Position numbers and translations under genes: made by a program. The notes under the pieces are model-generated. The model did not search any database. It was not told the DNA's origin and worked only from the letters and a program-made list of their open reading frames with translations. Of a stretch of DNA of 64,000 bases, positions 41,220-51,645 are shown in pieces; position 1 is the first letter of the stretch; the number at the start of each line of letters is the position of its first letter. Source of the DNA: Shimia aestuarii (GTDB lineage Bacteria > Pseudomonadota > Alphaproteobacteria > Rhodobacterales > Rhodobacteraceae); assembly GCF_022814865.1 (NCBI RefSeq), contig NZ_JAKVRD010000002.1:124001-188000 (forward strand). Reading direction: 5' to 3'.

Positions 41220-42738
41220 TGCCGGTTGAACAGTTCCAGGGTAGCAACGCTTTGATGTCCATTTGTTTGTGCCCGCCAGCAATGGCGGTCAAGACGCCGG
41301 ATAGATAGGCGTGAGGCTCAATCCCGTTGAGTTTGCATGTTTCGATCAGGGACGCGATGACGGCCCAGTTTTGCGCTCCTGCATCATGACCGGCGAAGAG
41401 CGCGTTTTTGCGGTTCAATGCGATGGGGCGGATCGTTCGCTCGACCGGGTTGTTGTCGAGTTCGATGCGGCCGTCCTGCAGGAACAGGACCAGCCCGTCC
41501 CAGTATTTGGCGATGTATTTCAGGGCTTCTCCGGTTGGCGATTTTGCTGAGACACGGGCGCGGTTTTGGGCGAGCCAAAGTTCGAAGGCGTCGATGATGG
41601 GTTTTGAGCGCTCTTGCCGTGCGGCGAGCCGTTCGTCGGCGGACAGGCCGCGCAGATCTTTTTCGATGCGGTAGAGCGCTTGGATTTGAGCTAATCCTTC
41701 CTGCGCGATTGGGGCTGCGCCGGACTGGGTGACATCATGCAGTTTGCGGCGCGCATGGGCCCAGCAATAGACCAATGTCACGTCCTGGGCAGGCCGTTTC
41801 AGCAAGCGGTTATAGCCAGCATAGCCATCGACCTGCAGGATGCCGCTGAAGCCCTTCAAAATGATGTCTGCGTGCTGACCAGATCGCCCTGGCGCGTAGG
41901 TGAACGCCACGCCAGGTGGATCCTCACCGCCCCACGGGCGATCATCGCGGGCCAGCGACCAAAAGTATCCTGTTTTGGTCTTTTTCCGCCCCGGGGCCAG
42001 AACCGGTGCGGGCGTCTCGTCCATAAAGAGCTTGGTGGAACGCTTCAAATCCGCCATCAGGGCATCATAGACAGGGGTCAATTCGAACGCCGACTTGCCG
42101 ACCCACGCAGCCAAGGTGGAGCGATCCAGATCAATCCCTTGGCGGCTGTAGATTTGCGCTTGTCGATAGAGCGGCAGGTGGTCCGCATATTTTGAGACGA
42201 GCACGTGGGCGAGCGTTGCTTCGGTTGGCATGCCGCCCGTGATGATGTGGGCGGGTGCCGGGGCTTGAGTGATCCCGCTTTCACAGGATCGGCAGGCATA
42301 TTTTGGGCGACGCGTGACAATCACCCGGAACTGGGCCGGGATGATGTCCAGCCGTTCACTCACATCTTCTCCGATTACATGACGCTGTGCCCCACACCCG
42401 CAGGACAGATCGGGTTCGATGACCACCTCGACCCGTTCCAGATGCTGGGGCAGTGACCCACGATTGGTCTGGCGCGGCTTTGCTGGCCGCACGGATGCGG
42501 TGCGCGCGTCAGTGTCAATCTCGGCTTCCACTTGCGCGATGGCGGTCTCGATGTCTTCGAGTTCCAACTCATACTGGGCTGGATCAATCTTCTCGGATTT
42601 GCTCCCGAAGAGGGCTTTCTTGAAGGAAGCGACCAGAGCCTCGAGCCGTGCATTCTGATCCTGTTGCGCGCGGATGATCGCCTTCAATTCGGCAATGTCA
42701 TTTGGCAATTCATCGGGCACAATCATCTCCGAGGCCAT
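41200..42738 (-). CDS. tnpC: IS66 transposase TnpC, copy 2
   Basis: Identical to the 512-residue transposase at 22302; DDE residues intact. Confidence 0.93.
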   Translation of the reverse strand: MASEMIVPDELPNDIAELKAIIRAQQDQNARLEALVASFKKALFGSKSEKIDPAQYELELEDIETAIAQVEAEIDTDARTASVRPAKPRQTNRGSLPQHLERVEVVIEPDLSCGCGAQRHVIGEDVSERLDIIPAQFRVIVTRRPKYACRSCESGITQAPAPAHIITGGMPTEATLAHVLVSKYADHLPLYRQAQIYSRQGIDLDRSTLAAWVGKSAFELTPVYDALMADLKRSTKLFMDETPAPVLAPGRKKTKTGYFWSLARDDRPWGGEDPPGVAFTYAPGRSGQHADIILKGFSGILQVDGYAGYNRLLKRPAQDVTLVYCWAHARRKLHDVTQSGAAPIAQEGLAQIQALYRIEKDLRGLSADERLAARQERSKPIIDAFELWLAQNRARVSAKSPTGEALKYIAKYWDGLVLFLQDGRIELDNNPVERTIRPIALNRKNALFAGHDAGAQNWAVIASLIETCKLNGIEPHAYLSGVLTAIAGGHKQMDIKALLPWNCSTGINAASF

Positions 42739-42781
42739 AACAAAACAAGGGCAGAATGACCCGCGCAAACGTGCCTGTGAG

Positions 42782-43135
42782 TCACTCCGCCGCAGCTGGG
42801 GCTGCCACCTCCAGAGGCCGCACGCGCCGCCAGTCCAAACCCGCAAACAGCGCCTCAAACTGGGCCGGTTCCAGACGCATCACCCCGTTCTTTATCGCGG
42901 GCCATTTGAAGCTGTTATCCTCAAGCCGCTTATAGGCCATCACGAGCCCGCTGCCGTCCCAATAGATCAGCTTCAGCCGATCCGCGCGTTTGGCGCGGAA
43001 CACATAAACCGACCCATCGAAGGGCTTCTGACGCAGCTGGCTCTGCACCAGAGCTGCCAGCCCATCATGGCCCTTGCGGAAGTCAACCGGATCGCTGGCG
43101 ACAAAGATCCGCACATTGTGTGATGGGGCAATCAC
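42782..43135 (-). CDS. tnpB: IS66 TnpB, copy 2
   Basis: Identical to the 117-residue protein at 23884; overlaps tnpA by four bases. Confidence 0.93.
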   Translation of the reverse strand: MIAPSHNVRIFVASDPVDFRKGHDGLAALVQSQLRQKPFDGSVYVFRAKRADRLKLIYWDGSGLVMAYKRLEDNSFKWPAIKNGVMRLEPAQFEALFAGLDWRRVRPLEVAAPAAAE

Positions 43136-43518
43136 GTGGCCATGGCCCGGGCGATCTCGGCGATCCGCGCCGCTGGTGTGGCAGCGTCAAGACGAACAGT
43201 GACGTCGTCTCTGATCACATCAATTGTGTTCGAGGATATGGCGGGCAAAGCCTCGGCTACAGGTCCGGCTGCCTCGATCTCAACAGGCACAAAATCCATG
43301 CCATCCAGGTTTGGCAAAACCAACTTGCCCTGACGCGCCATCCGCCGCCAATCCGACACCGTGCTGGGGATCAGCTCGTATCGCTTCGCCACCGCCTTGA
43401 CCGTCTCGCCCTCAATCAACGTCTCCGCCACGATCCGCGCCTTCAACTCCGACGGCCAGTTCCGCTTACCATCGGCCCGACGCGGCACACTTGCCAGAAA
43501 CTCGCTTATAGCTCCCAT
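43132..43518 (-). CDS. tnpA: IS66 TnpA, copy 2
   Basis: Identical to the 128-residue HTH protein at 24234. Confidence 0.9.
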   Translation of the reverse strand: MGAISEFLASVPRRADGKRNWPSELKARIVAETLIEGETVKAVAKRYELIPSTVSDWRRMARQGKLVLPNLDGMDFVPVEIEAAGPVAEALPAISSNTIDVIRDDVTVRLDAATPAARIAEIARAMAT

Positions 43519-43602
43519 CGAGAAACTCCCCACATATCAAAGAAGCCTCTGAATCGCAGATCAAGCGCTATGCCGTAAGTGTGGGGGTGGCGCACCGCTT
43601 AC

Positions 43603-43796
43603 GTTGTGTTGAAAACACGGGCAAGACGCATCGCAGTGTCTGGCGTGATTCCAGTCGTTCCCTTGATCAGCCGCTCGATCCGCGTCCTAGGCACGCCCAG
43701 ATGCCGCGCAAACGCGATGGCCCCCATCTCAAGCGGAACGAGGTAAAGCTCTTTCAGGACTTCACCGGGGTGCATCGGGTGTTCAAGGAAGCTCAT
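43603..43796 (-). pseudogene. higA: N-terminal part of split higA, copy 2
   Basis: Same fragment as at 24705, with intact HTH and a stop supplied by the IS end at 43599-43601. Confidence 0.88.
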
Positions 43797-43808
43797 CAAC
43801 TTGTCGCT

Positions 43809-44780
43809 TCAATACGGTAGACATGGCTCTAGGCAAGGGGCTCTCGACGCGACTTCTTCGACAGTCAAAGACTCCGCAACTTCCAAGTCAATTCTAAATC
43901 GGACTTGGTCCACATGCTTTGGCGCAGACCGGATCGCCGGAATATCTTCAACGTCATACCAGCTTAATTTTGTGAGCGCATGGGCCTCATCAAAAGTCGG
44001 TTCGCCTGGACGAGGAAGCCCCATTACTGAAAAAAGTGTGCGCTGGACTTTCATTACAAGCTCTGCGTCAGCTTTCACTAACCCTTGAACTCGCTCCGCC
44101 AGTTCTCGAACGCTTGTTCCGTTAGAGGTTTCATGGACGAGTGTGGAAGCGACAAAGGCCTTCGTACCTGGGTCTGGAGCACATTGCTCCATCGAAAAAC
44201 GATGGCGGCGTTCTCTTGTTCCAGAAGCTTTGACTTCTATGCGCGCCGTACCCAGCGCCAAGTCAAACCTGTCGGACGCACCAACCCTCCACGCCTTTAC
44301 AGCTACCATTGGGTCATTCGCCAACGATAGTACCAGGAGTTCGGCAAACAATCCGATTGCTCCCTCACGACTTGGTTCACCAGGTCTCTCGAGAAGTTCA
44401 ATGAGCTCTTCCAAAATCGCAACAACGTCTGCTTGTGCAGCAGACCGGAGACGCTGCAGCACGATTTCGCCTACTGAAATGAATGCCTCTTGAAGGGTGA
44501 CATCATCGGACTCGCAGGCGACCAGCGAAACGTTGAGTTGTTCTTCTTTCCCGTTCAAGTCCACATGGCAGGAAGCTCGATGCTGCAAGCGGAGCCCTCG
44601 CCGGACTACTTCTCGTGATCTTGCGTCGTTCGCCTCAACCAATAGCGCAGGCCGACCAAGATGATCCAAAGCGGCGTACACGACGGGATTCTGGCTCAAC
44701 TTGGTAATGCTAAATGTTGCTGATTTTGGAGGTTTCAGCGTTTTCAAGCTTCTCAGGAGCATAGCCATCAAACGACTCAA
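43809..44780 (-). CDS. DUF4420 PD-(D/E)XK nuclease-family protein, copy 2
   Basis: Identical to the protein at 24911; Glu147, Asp173 and Glu182-Lys184 conserved. Confidence 0.85.
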   Translation of the reverse strand: MSRLMAMLLRSLKTLKPPKSATFSITKLSQNPVVYAALDHLGRPALLVEANDARSREVVRRGLRLQHRASCHVDLNGKEEQLNVSLVACESDDVTLQEAFISVGEIVLQRLRSAAQADVVAILEELIELLERPGEPSREGAIGLFAELLVLSLANDPMVAVKAWRVGASDRFDLALGTARIEVKASGTRERRHRFSMEQCAPDPGTKAFVASTLVHETSNGTSVRELAERVQGLVKADAELVMKVQRTLFSVMGLPRPGEPTFDEAHALTKLSWYDVEDIPAIRSAPKHVDQVRFRIDLEVAESLTVEEVASRAPCLEPCLPY

Positions 44781-47008
44781 GCAGTTGGTTGAACAAGGGT
44801 TCCAACTTTGTACTTCTGGGGAACCCAGAGAGCAAAAGCTGGTATTTGAAGCAACGTGCCGTCCTTTGACTGCAACATGTGTATTTGCAGTGTTGGTTCG
44901 TCGCGCATCATGATTTCGCGATCGCCTGGGTAAATGGGCACTCCTGACCGAGGGTTTCGCCCTTGATACAATTGAGCGATTTTTCCGCTGGCTATCGTGC
45001 GGACGCGAGGACTGCCTTTCCCCATCAAGACCACTCGACCTGTCCGTCCCGGATCACCGCTGAAAGCGTCGAGTTGCAGCATTGCGCCGTAAAGCAAGTC
45101 GCGTTGATCGAGGTCAGCAACTCTTGCATCTGTCAAGATACTGAGAAGTTCAGGAATGGGTATAGGGGAAGAAATCAAGTGGCGTTGCTCAGGCGTGCGC
45201 TCGCTGTGGCCATGATCTTCATCCATTTCCAAGGAAGACTGCAGATGTTCAACCAACCTGCGGTTCTCTTCCAGGTCGGGGCCATTCAACGCGGGCCGGT
45301 CCAAAGTCAACCAATCGTCGGAGAGTTGCCTCTGCTTAACGCCACGGGCAAGTACATTTCTGCGAGTAGCCTTCAAGCTTGGGTCAAGAAGAAACTCTCT
45401 CCGCCAATCTCTTAGGGGCCGTCCAGCCTCCGCAATTGGCTTAAGTCGAGAACGTAGGTCCTGTTCATGTTTGGCGTATTCTTTGAACACAGCGCGCGTA
45501 TCATCATCGATCCAAATCCTTACTCTGCCGAGGTACCCTCTCTTGTAGCCGAAGAAACGTGCGCGCTGTTGAATGGAGTCCGCCAACTTTTGGCCAAGGC
45601 TTCTAGCAAGATGGGTCGTGGTCAAACCTTCAACAGTGAAGCCACGTTCGATTGCCTGACCTCCAATCAGTATGAACGAGAAATGGCGACTCCACGGAAC
45701 AGGCGGCGCACCTTTGTTGAGCTCCAGGATTTCTGTTCTTACAAGTGCACGGCGCAAGAATGGAACGAGTTCTGAGAGTGCTGGTAGGGAAGCGTCTGTT
45801 CTTACCAGGTCCTTGTGTGCTTTGCCCAGCAGGTCAAACAGAGCGTTTCGTTCCTCCGGTGCAGATAACTCGGCGTCTTCATGCAACAGATCGGACCAGT
45901 CTGACTTCATGCGTTCCATCCATTCACGCAACCTGGAGTGGTCTCCGGTAAGTCTGGAAGGATGGACCAGCATCGATCGATTTGCTTTGGGTTTTTTAGA
46001 AAACCCAGAAGAGTAGTCGGCCGCGATGCCAACCAAGAACGAAGCGAGCGCATCCCGCAAACTGTTCGGCGGCCCTTCTTGCATTTCTAGAGCCCTATCG
46101 ACTTCGCCAGCAGGAATCCTCCTTATGTGGGCGTCCTCTTTTTCTAGAAATAGTTCCCTCCCGCCAACATAAGCGTCACCTGGCTCGAGAACCTGCACAA
46201 AGCTGGGCGAAAGAGCATCGCTTATCTCAATCAGGAGGTTCGCTTGGGGCGTGGCGGTGTACTGCAAGAACGTATGATTTGCTCCACCTAGTTTCACTGC
46301 ATCTCGAAGTTCCGAAATCGCAGCGTAGGTCTTTGTAACTGTAGGTTTCTTTGGCGAACCCGCATTGCCATCCAGGCTTGCTTGATCGGCCTCATCATCA
46401 ATTATGAGCACCGGTGCGGAAGGAATTCTCAGACGCTCGATCATTTTCGCGAGCGTGCTGAGGTTCCCCGCGTGCTTCATTACGGTGATGATCACGGTTC
46501 GACATTCATCGGTGTCGAAGTCATCATCTTCCCATTCGTCAAGCGCAGATTGAATTGTTTGAACATCTGCGTTGCGTTGAGCCTCACTAATGCCCGAGCG
46601 GGGACCGCGCACATGTAACCATGTCCGCTTTTCCTCCAAAGCAAGATCGTTCGTTAGCCGCCCTTCTGTTTGCCCAAGCAGATATAGTGAGGTGCCACCA
46701 ATCAGGATAACCATCGCGTAGCCGTTGTCCTTGGCAAGCGCAGCCACAGTTGTGAAAGACAACGTTTTGCCGCTTTGGACATATCCGACAGCAAGGCCGG
46801 CCTCACTTGTGCTTCCGGTGCTAGAAACCGGTTCGGCGCAACGTGCTAGGATCGCTCGTGATGCCTCAGCAAGACTTCTTCGAGCAACGGGATCAGTGGG
46901 AAATGTCCTTTCAAGCAAGTCGCCTACTTCCGGACCCTCTACAGGACTCCATGAGCCCCCTCTCGGAGGGTGGTTTTTAATCGTTGCTACCCCAGATACC
47001 GCCGTCAT
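44777..47008 (-). CDS. Z1-domain P-loop ATPase, copy 2
   Basis: Identical to the 743-residue protein at 25879; Walker A GYVQSGKT and DEAD box intact. Confidence 0.9.
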   Translation of the reverse strand: MTAVSGVATIKNHPPRGGSWSPVEGPEVGDLLERTFPTDPVARRSLAEASRAILARCAEPVSSTGSTSEAGLAVGYVQSGKTLSFTTVAALAKDNGYAMVILIGGTSLYLLGQTEGRLTNDLALEEKRTWLHVRGPRSGISEAQRNADVQTIQSALDEWEDDDFDTDECRTVIITVMKHAGNLSTLAKMIERLRIPSAPVLIIDDEADQASLDGNAGSPKKPTVTKTYAAISELRDAVKLGGANHTFLQYTATPQANLLIEISDALSPSFVQVLEPGDAYVGGRELFLEKEDAHIRRIPAGEVDRALEMQEGPPNSLRDALASFLVGIAADYSSGFSKKPKANRSMLVHPSRLTGDHSRLREWMERMKSDWSDLLHEDAELSAPEERNALFDLLGKAHKDLVRTDASLPALSELVPFLRRALVRTEILELNKGAPPVPWSRHFSFILIGGQAIERGFTVEGLTTTHLARSLGQKLADSIQQRARFFGYKRGYLGRVRIWIDDDTRAVFKEYAKHEQDLRSRLKPIAEAGRPLRDWRREFLLDPSLKATRRNVLARGVKQRQLSDDWLTLDRPALNGPDLEENRRLVEHLQSSLEMDEDHGHSERTPEQRHLISSPIPIPELLSILTDARVADLDQRDLLYGAMLQLDAFSGDPGRTGRVVLMGKGSPRVRTIASGKIAQLYQGRNPRSGVPIYPGDREIMMRDEPTLQIHMLQSKDGTLLQIPAFALWVPQKYKVGTLVQPTA

Positions 47009-48522
47009 TCACTCATACCTTTCAAAGCCTTGTTTACGCCCCTGACAGTGGCGGATGCGCCCAGTGCAGCTTCCTTGCTGCCGAGCTTTGCCAGCAGTTG
47101 GCCAATCGCGATGGACGCTGCAGTCCGGAGCATCACCTGCCACGCACGTTCATCATCGTCGATGAACCTCACGCTAAAGGGATGATGAGCTGAAACACGG
47201 ATCAGAATTTTCCGAGTTCCATCCTCGAGTTGTGAATCTACGACCCTTAGCCAATCTCGTTCAGCGTCATCAACTGTTGGTTGGACGTGGACTTCCCACT
47301 TTTGGCCGTCAATGGTCGCCTCGAAGTGTTCGTCTGCTAACTCTCGTGCATTGTCTTCTGGTTCTTTTTCAAGAACCACACGTGACACATCACGATCAAT
47401 CGACGCGGAAACAAGTCCTTTTTCCGCGTCATGCGCTGTTTCAGCGGCTGCTTTTTGCGCGACAACAGCAAGTTCATTTTTTGCTTTTCGCGCACGGAAA
47501 TCATCTGCTTGTTTCAAGAGCGGGACGGGTTCCTCTGCAAGTCTCTCCTTGAGGAGTTCCAGGAACGCTTCTTGTTCGCTCTCGTCCCACTGGAAACCGT
47601 CTTTTGTATGTGAGACTTCAAAACCTTCGAGTTCCAATTCACCAAACAAGCGCTGACGTCTAAAGCTGTTCGCGCTTCCAAAAATGGCTTGCGGCTTAAA
47701 ACCCTCATCCGCACTACCTTGAATGAGCCTTCCTCGCCGAAACAATGCAAAGCCAGCCCGTCTAGTGCTCGCGGTTGCGAACAGTGCAGCGAACCCCTTG
47801 GCGCTTTTGCCTTGACCAAAATCGAAGTCGATTTCTTTATGCCATTCAATAGGTCCGGCCTCCTTGTCCCATTCTGGAGGCTGATGGAGAATTGGAGGCT
47901 CATCATATTTCAAAGCCTCTCCTTTTATTTCGAGTTGCAGCCAACCTTCTCGGATAAACTGTCGATAAATGTCGCTGAGGTGTTCGCGGATCTTCCCTAG
48001 CGTCTTAGTGCGTGGAAGGCGGACAACATCGCGTAGTTCAACTACAGTGTAATGAGATTGCTCTAACGCAGGTCGCTCGTCCGCATCCAACTCTTCAATA
48101 GACTGGTCGACGATTGAGGAAATATCGAATTCTACCGTGCGTTCTACAGCTTCGCCGAGAGCTTTAGTGCGGACCGACCAACGAGGTGCAAACCAGCAGG
48201 CAGCAGACTTCATGCCCATGCCAAACTCTGACAAGCCACTGGCGTCCTCCGGAGCCTGCGCAGGACGAAAGGCACGCGGGAACTCCGAAAGTGGTATACC
48301 CGCTGCGTTGTCTTCGATCCGAATGATGCCATCATCAGAGATCAAGATTTGAACACGCAAATATCTCGATCCGGCTGCAGCTAGGGCATTTCTGTTGGCT
48401 CGAAAACTCTGCACTGAGTTGTCAACGAATTCGGCGATGGCAAACCATTCTTTGTAGTTCAGGTGCTTTAGAACGCCCAGAACACTAACGCCGGGATTGA
48501 TCGGAACTTTTCGGAGCGTCAT
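47005..48522 (-). CDS. MORC/MutL-like GHKL ATPase, copy 2
   Basis: Identical to the 505-residue protein at 28107; coupled to the Z1 gene by a four-base overlap. Confidence 0.88.
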   Translation of the reverse strand: MTLRKVPINPGVSVLGVLKHLNYKEWFAIAEFVDNSVQSFRANRNALAAAGSRYLRVQILISDDGIIRIEDNAAGIPLSEFPRAFRPAQAPEDASGLSEFGMGMKSAACWFAPRWSVRTKALGEAVERTVEFDISSIVDQSIEELDADERPALEQSHYTVVELRDVVRLPRTKTLGKIREHLSDIYRQFIREGWLQLEIKGEALKYDEPPILHQPPEWDKEAGPIEWHKEIDFDFGQGKSAKGFAALFATASTRRAGFALFRRGRLIQGSADEGFKPQAIFGSANSFRRQRLFGELELEGFEVSHTKDGFQWDESEQEAFLELLKERLAEEPVPLLKQADDFRARKAKNELAVVAQKAAAETAHDAEKGLVSASIDRDVSRVVLEKEPEDNARELADEHFEATIDGQKWEVHVQPTVDDAERDWLRVVDSQLEDGTRKILIRVSAHHPFSVRFIDDDERAWQVMLRTAASIAIGQLLAKLGSKEAALGASATVRGVNKALKGMSE

Positions 48523-48532
48523 TGAAAGAGCC

Positions 48533-49831
48533 TTAATGTAAAGTGGATGAACAATTATCTTGGCCCAACAGACGAGCGGCAACGGATTGGACTACATCGA
48601 CGTTCACCGCATTGCCTAACGCTTTGTAAGCGGCTTGCCTGGTTTCCGGCATGTATTCGAAGCCGCCCATACTCTGAAGCCGGGCACACTCTCGGACAGT
48701 CATATACCTTTGCTCCCATCCGATGACGGGCACTTGGCTCGTGGTTAGCGCCACAAGAGAAGGGGCTACTGTCGGTCGTTTCACCCGAATTCCGGACGCG
48801 CGAAACTGGATAATACCGCTTCGGATATCGCGCGGTCCGCCCTTCCAGTTCCACTCAAGTTTTTGAAAGCTTGGAGCAAACTGCCTAATCGACGGCAACC
48901 ATGCATCAAAGGCTTCTGGAGCAAAGCCATAGAGCTCTCGGTTTTGAGAAATGAAGCGCTCTTTCCACGAAGCAAAGCGAGGTTTGGTTTCGCGCGCGTA
49001 AGGCGGTAGCGAAGCAAAGTCAGATGCACGGTCGCCAGACAATAAGTCGCCGAATGCGCCTCTGAGTCCTGTTAAAGCCTGCTCGATTAAAGAGTGAGGA
49101 GTGTGCCCAACATATGGATAGGTAGCTCCAAACTCCATCGCCCATATCGGAAACGATGGAAGAGGAACATCTTCGGGGTAGATGTCCAAGAACCGTTGCC
49201 ACGCATCCAGGTATGAGATGAAGCTCTTTGGGAGGTACTTCGCATCATTCGGGCGATCATCTAAAACATCCCTGATATCCAGCTCGTCTTTAGCCCTTTT
49301 CCGCCCGGGCCAAGTGAAGTCCTTTAGCGAATTCTTGCCCTGCTTTGCAACGATGATGGCGCGGTCTCGGACTTGGGGAACGCCGAACATATGGGGCGAG
49401 AGAAGAGTGGATTTGACGTCGTATCCTATGTTCTCCAGTTGAGCTTCCATACCAGCCCAAGTTTGGCCGCTGTTATGGCGCAATAGATTGGGAACGTTCT
49501 CCAGAATTACGTGACCGGGTCGGCGTTTTCGTAGGATGCGCAACACATCGTCGAAGAGAGTTCCTGACCCAGGGTACTCCCTTCCGAGTTGAGCACCCGC
49601 CTTTGAGAACGGCTGACAGGGAAACCCGGCGCATAAAATGTCGTGAGCAGGTACCTTTTCAGCCGAGACCTTTGTAATGTCACCAGAAGGGCGAATGCCG
49701 TGATTTTTTTCGTAAAGGTCTGCTAGCTGATCATCGAGTTCCGAGGCGAATACACAGTGGTGCCCAAGATTATGGAGAGCCCTGTGAAACCCGCCTAGAC
49801 CTGCAAAAAGGTCAATAAACTTCATCGTCAT
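48533..49831 (-). CDS. DNA (cytosine-5-)-methyltransferase, copy 2
   Basis: Identical to the enzyme at 29635. Two equal copies mean that loss of one unit by recombination would not leave host DNA unprotected. Confidence 0.93.
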   Translation of the reverse strand: MTMKFIDLFAGLGGFHRALHNLGHHCVFASELDDQLADLYEKNHGIRPSGDITKVSAEKVPAHDILCAGFPCQPFSKAGAQLGREYPGSGTLFDDVLRILRKRRPGHVILENVPNLLRHNSGQTWAGMEAQLENIGYDVKSTLLSPHMFGVPQVRDRAIIVAKQGKNSLKDFTWPGRKRAKDELDIRDVLDDRPNDAKYLPKSFISYLDAWQRFLDIYPEDVPLPSFPIWAMEFGATYPYVGHTPHSLIEQALTGLRGAFGDLLSGDRASDFASLPPYARETKPRFASWKERFISQNRELYGFAPEAFDAWLPSIRQFAPSFQKLEWNWKGGPRDIRSGIIQFRASGIRVKRPTVAPSLVALTTSQVPVIGWEQRYMTVRECARLQSMGGFEYMPETRQAAYKALGNAVNVDVVQSVAARLLGQDNCSSTLH

Positions 49832-49882
49832 ATCGTCATATCGTCATCGCCCTGACGAAAGCCTTGCAAGTCACGCCCATCG

Positions 49883-50470
49883 TCAATCCAAATTTTCTGA
49901 AATGTTTCCAGGCCACGAACGAGACTCCAAAAAATGCTGCCATGTACAGTTTTCCAAAAGCGCCTTGCTTGCTCGAAGCGGCTTGCAAACGTGTGCTTCT
50001 GTGATTGCCATCACACCCAAGATCATCACACCTATTGCGGTGCTCATAATCGCATATATCGTGATTTCAGACCGATTGAATACAAAATACAGCAAAGGAG
50101 CAACGATAAATGGCATGGAGACAAGGCTCATTAGCCGAACTGCTCTTAGTCTTTGTTCTGTAGTCTCGGCAATATCTTCACTAGCTCTTTTGAGGCCGTC
50201 TTTCCATTCCAGAAATTCATCCTCGAGCTGACCGAGCAGGTAATGCCCGCAACGACAATACTCCCTCGTGAGATACTCCATCTGCCCGCAACAGGCGCAC
50301 CTAATTGCGTTGATCCCTGGCGCTTTGGGACGTGTTGGATCGCGCCGGACTAGTGTTTCATCTGGAGCTAGAGCGTTCTTCTCAAGAAATAGGTCAAGCC
50401 GATCTGAGAGCGACATGGTTCGCGGCTTGAGCACGTGGACGTTTGATGGCAGCTGACCCTCAGACATCAC
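49883..50470 (-). CDS. Zinc-ribbon membrane protein, copy 2
   Basis: Identical to the protein at 30985: CxxC...CxC motif and two transmembrane segments. Confidence 0.68.
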   Translation of the reverse strand: MMSEGQLPSNVHVLKPRTMSLSDRLDLFLEKNALAPDETLVRRDPTRPKAPGINAIRCACCGQMEYLTREYCRCGHYLLGQLEDEFLEWKDGLKRASEDIAETTEQRLRAVRLMSLVSMPFIVAPLLYFVFNRSEITIYAIMSTAIGVMILGVMAITEAHVCKPLRASKALLENCTWQHFLESRSWPGNISENLD

Positions 50471-50901
50471 GCGACCAGCCCCAGGATGCGGTCTACTCGT
50501 TGTGTGTCGGGCGCATTCTCGGTCGTATTCAATGGGTCCTGATTGAGGAACTCAGCAAAGAGGAAATCAATCGCGTCCCACTTCTTTTCATCCGGCACTG
50601 AGAGGCCCCGTTCATTGATCCGGTGCTCAACGGCCATTCCGACCTTGCGGTAGGCCTGCGCCAGTTCTCGTTCACGCCGGGTCAGTCCTGGTTCAACGTC
50701 GCCTTCCAGCACCCACAGCGGGTCAGCCTCGAACTCCTGAAACACCTTCAATAAGAGCGATCCGGGCAGATCGCGTTCTCCCCTTTCATAGTACTGATAG
50801 GCGCTCCGGCTGACGTGAAGACGCTCAGCCATTTCTTCTTGAGACAGTTTTTCTTGGCGTCTTATTGCCGACAAGCGGTGTCCTAGGCCCTCTACAGTCA
50901 T
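50467..50901 (-). CDS. XRE-family repressor, copy 2
   Basis: Identical to the repressor at 31569. Two copies of the repressor gene face two copies of its presumed operator. Confidence 0.87.
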   Translation of the reverse strand: MTVEGLGHRLSAIRRQEKLSQEEMAERLHVSRSAYQYYERGERDLPGSLLLKVFQEFEADPLWVLEGDVEPGLTRRERELAQAYRKVGMAVEHRINERGLSVPDEKKWDAIDFLFAEFLNQDPLNTTENAPDTQRVDRILGLVA

Positions 50902-50936
50902 GTGCAACCTTGAAATTAGTTGCATTGACCACGAAT

Positions 50937-50963
50937 ATGGTCACATATTTACAGTGTGACTAT
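50937..50963. promoter_or_regulatory. Palindromic operator, copy 2
   Basis: Same 9-9-9 inverted repeat as at 32039-32065, between the repressor and the excisionase-like gene. Confidence 0.6.
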
Positions 50964-51075
50964 GCTACGTGGCTATGCGCTCGTTTCTCTCATACCGAGC
51001 GTACTTTTGTTTCATTCTGAAGGCAAAAGAGAATCTTCTGCTTCGTTTCGTGGTCTGGACAGCCAGAGGTGACGC

Positions 51076-51294
51076 ATGACGAAATTTCTTGAAACACCGA
51101 AAGAACTTGCCGAGCGCGTTGGTATTCCTGTGACCAACGTTCGCTACTTGATCCGCGAGGACATGCTGGATCACATCTTCACCGCGCCAGGGAAACGAAA
51201 CCCGAAAATCCCCAAAGGTGCGTGGGAAAAGTATGTCGCCCAGTTCACGGTGAAAGCCGAGCCTAAAGCCGCAAACGCGGGCAGAGGGAGCTGA
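51076..51294 (+). CDS. Excisionase-like MerR-type HTH protein, copy 2
   Basis: Identical to the 72-residue protein at 32178. Confidence 0.75.
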   Translation: MTKFLETPKELAERVGIPVTNVRYLIREDMLDHIFTAPGKRNPKIPKGAWEKYVAQFTVKAEPKAANAGRGS

Positions 51295-51297
51295 GCA

Positions 51298-51645
51298 ATG
51301 TCAAATGAAGAGTATGCTGACAGCTCTCAAATATTGGCTCTAGGCAAGAAACCCGAGGAATGGGTTGAGCTCATGGGTGACATGGGCATCGAGATTTCCG
51401 AGCGAACACTTCGGGAGAGGGCAAATGAGACCGGGGCATTCTACCGGCTTGGACGGACCATGCTCATCACACCCGCGCAGATCGACAAGATTTTTGAAGG
51501 AGGCCAGGCATGCCGCTCCAAATCTACAAGAGGGGTCGCTTCTACTGGGCTAAGGGCTGGGTCGAGTACAACGGCAGGCCAATCGCAGGCCCATACCGGC
51601 GAAGCACTAAGGCATCTACAGAAGCAGGCGCTCGGGACTGGATAA
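51298..51645 (+). CDS. Second small HTH protein, copy 2
   Basis: Identical to the protein at 32400; overlaps the integrase start by 136 bp. Confidence 0.65.
   Translation: MSNEEYADSSQILALGKKPEEWVELMGDMGIEISERTLRERANETGAFYRLGRTMLITPAQIDKIFEGGQACRSKSTRGVASTGLRAGSSTTAGQSQAHTGEALRHLQKQALGTG

Larger units (their letters stand above)
40663..43602 (-). mobile_element. IS66-family insertion sequence, copy 2
   Basis: Same 2,940-bp insertion as at 21765, with GTAAGCG ends and the GTTGTGTT duplication at 40655-40662 and 43603-43610. Identical position in both units shows that it was present before the tandem arose. Confidence 0.95.
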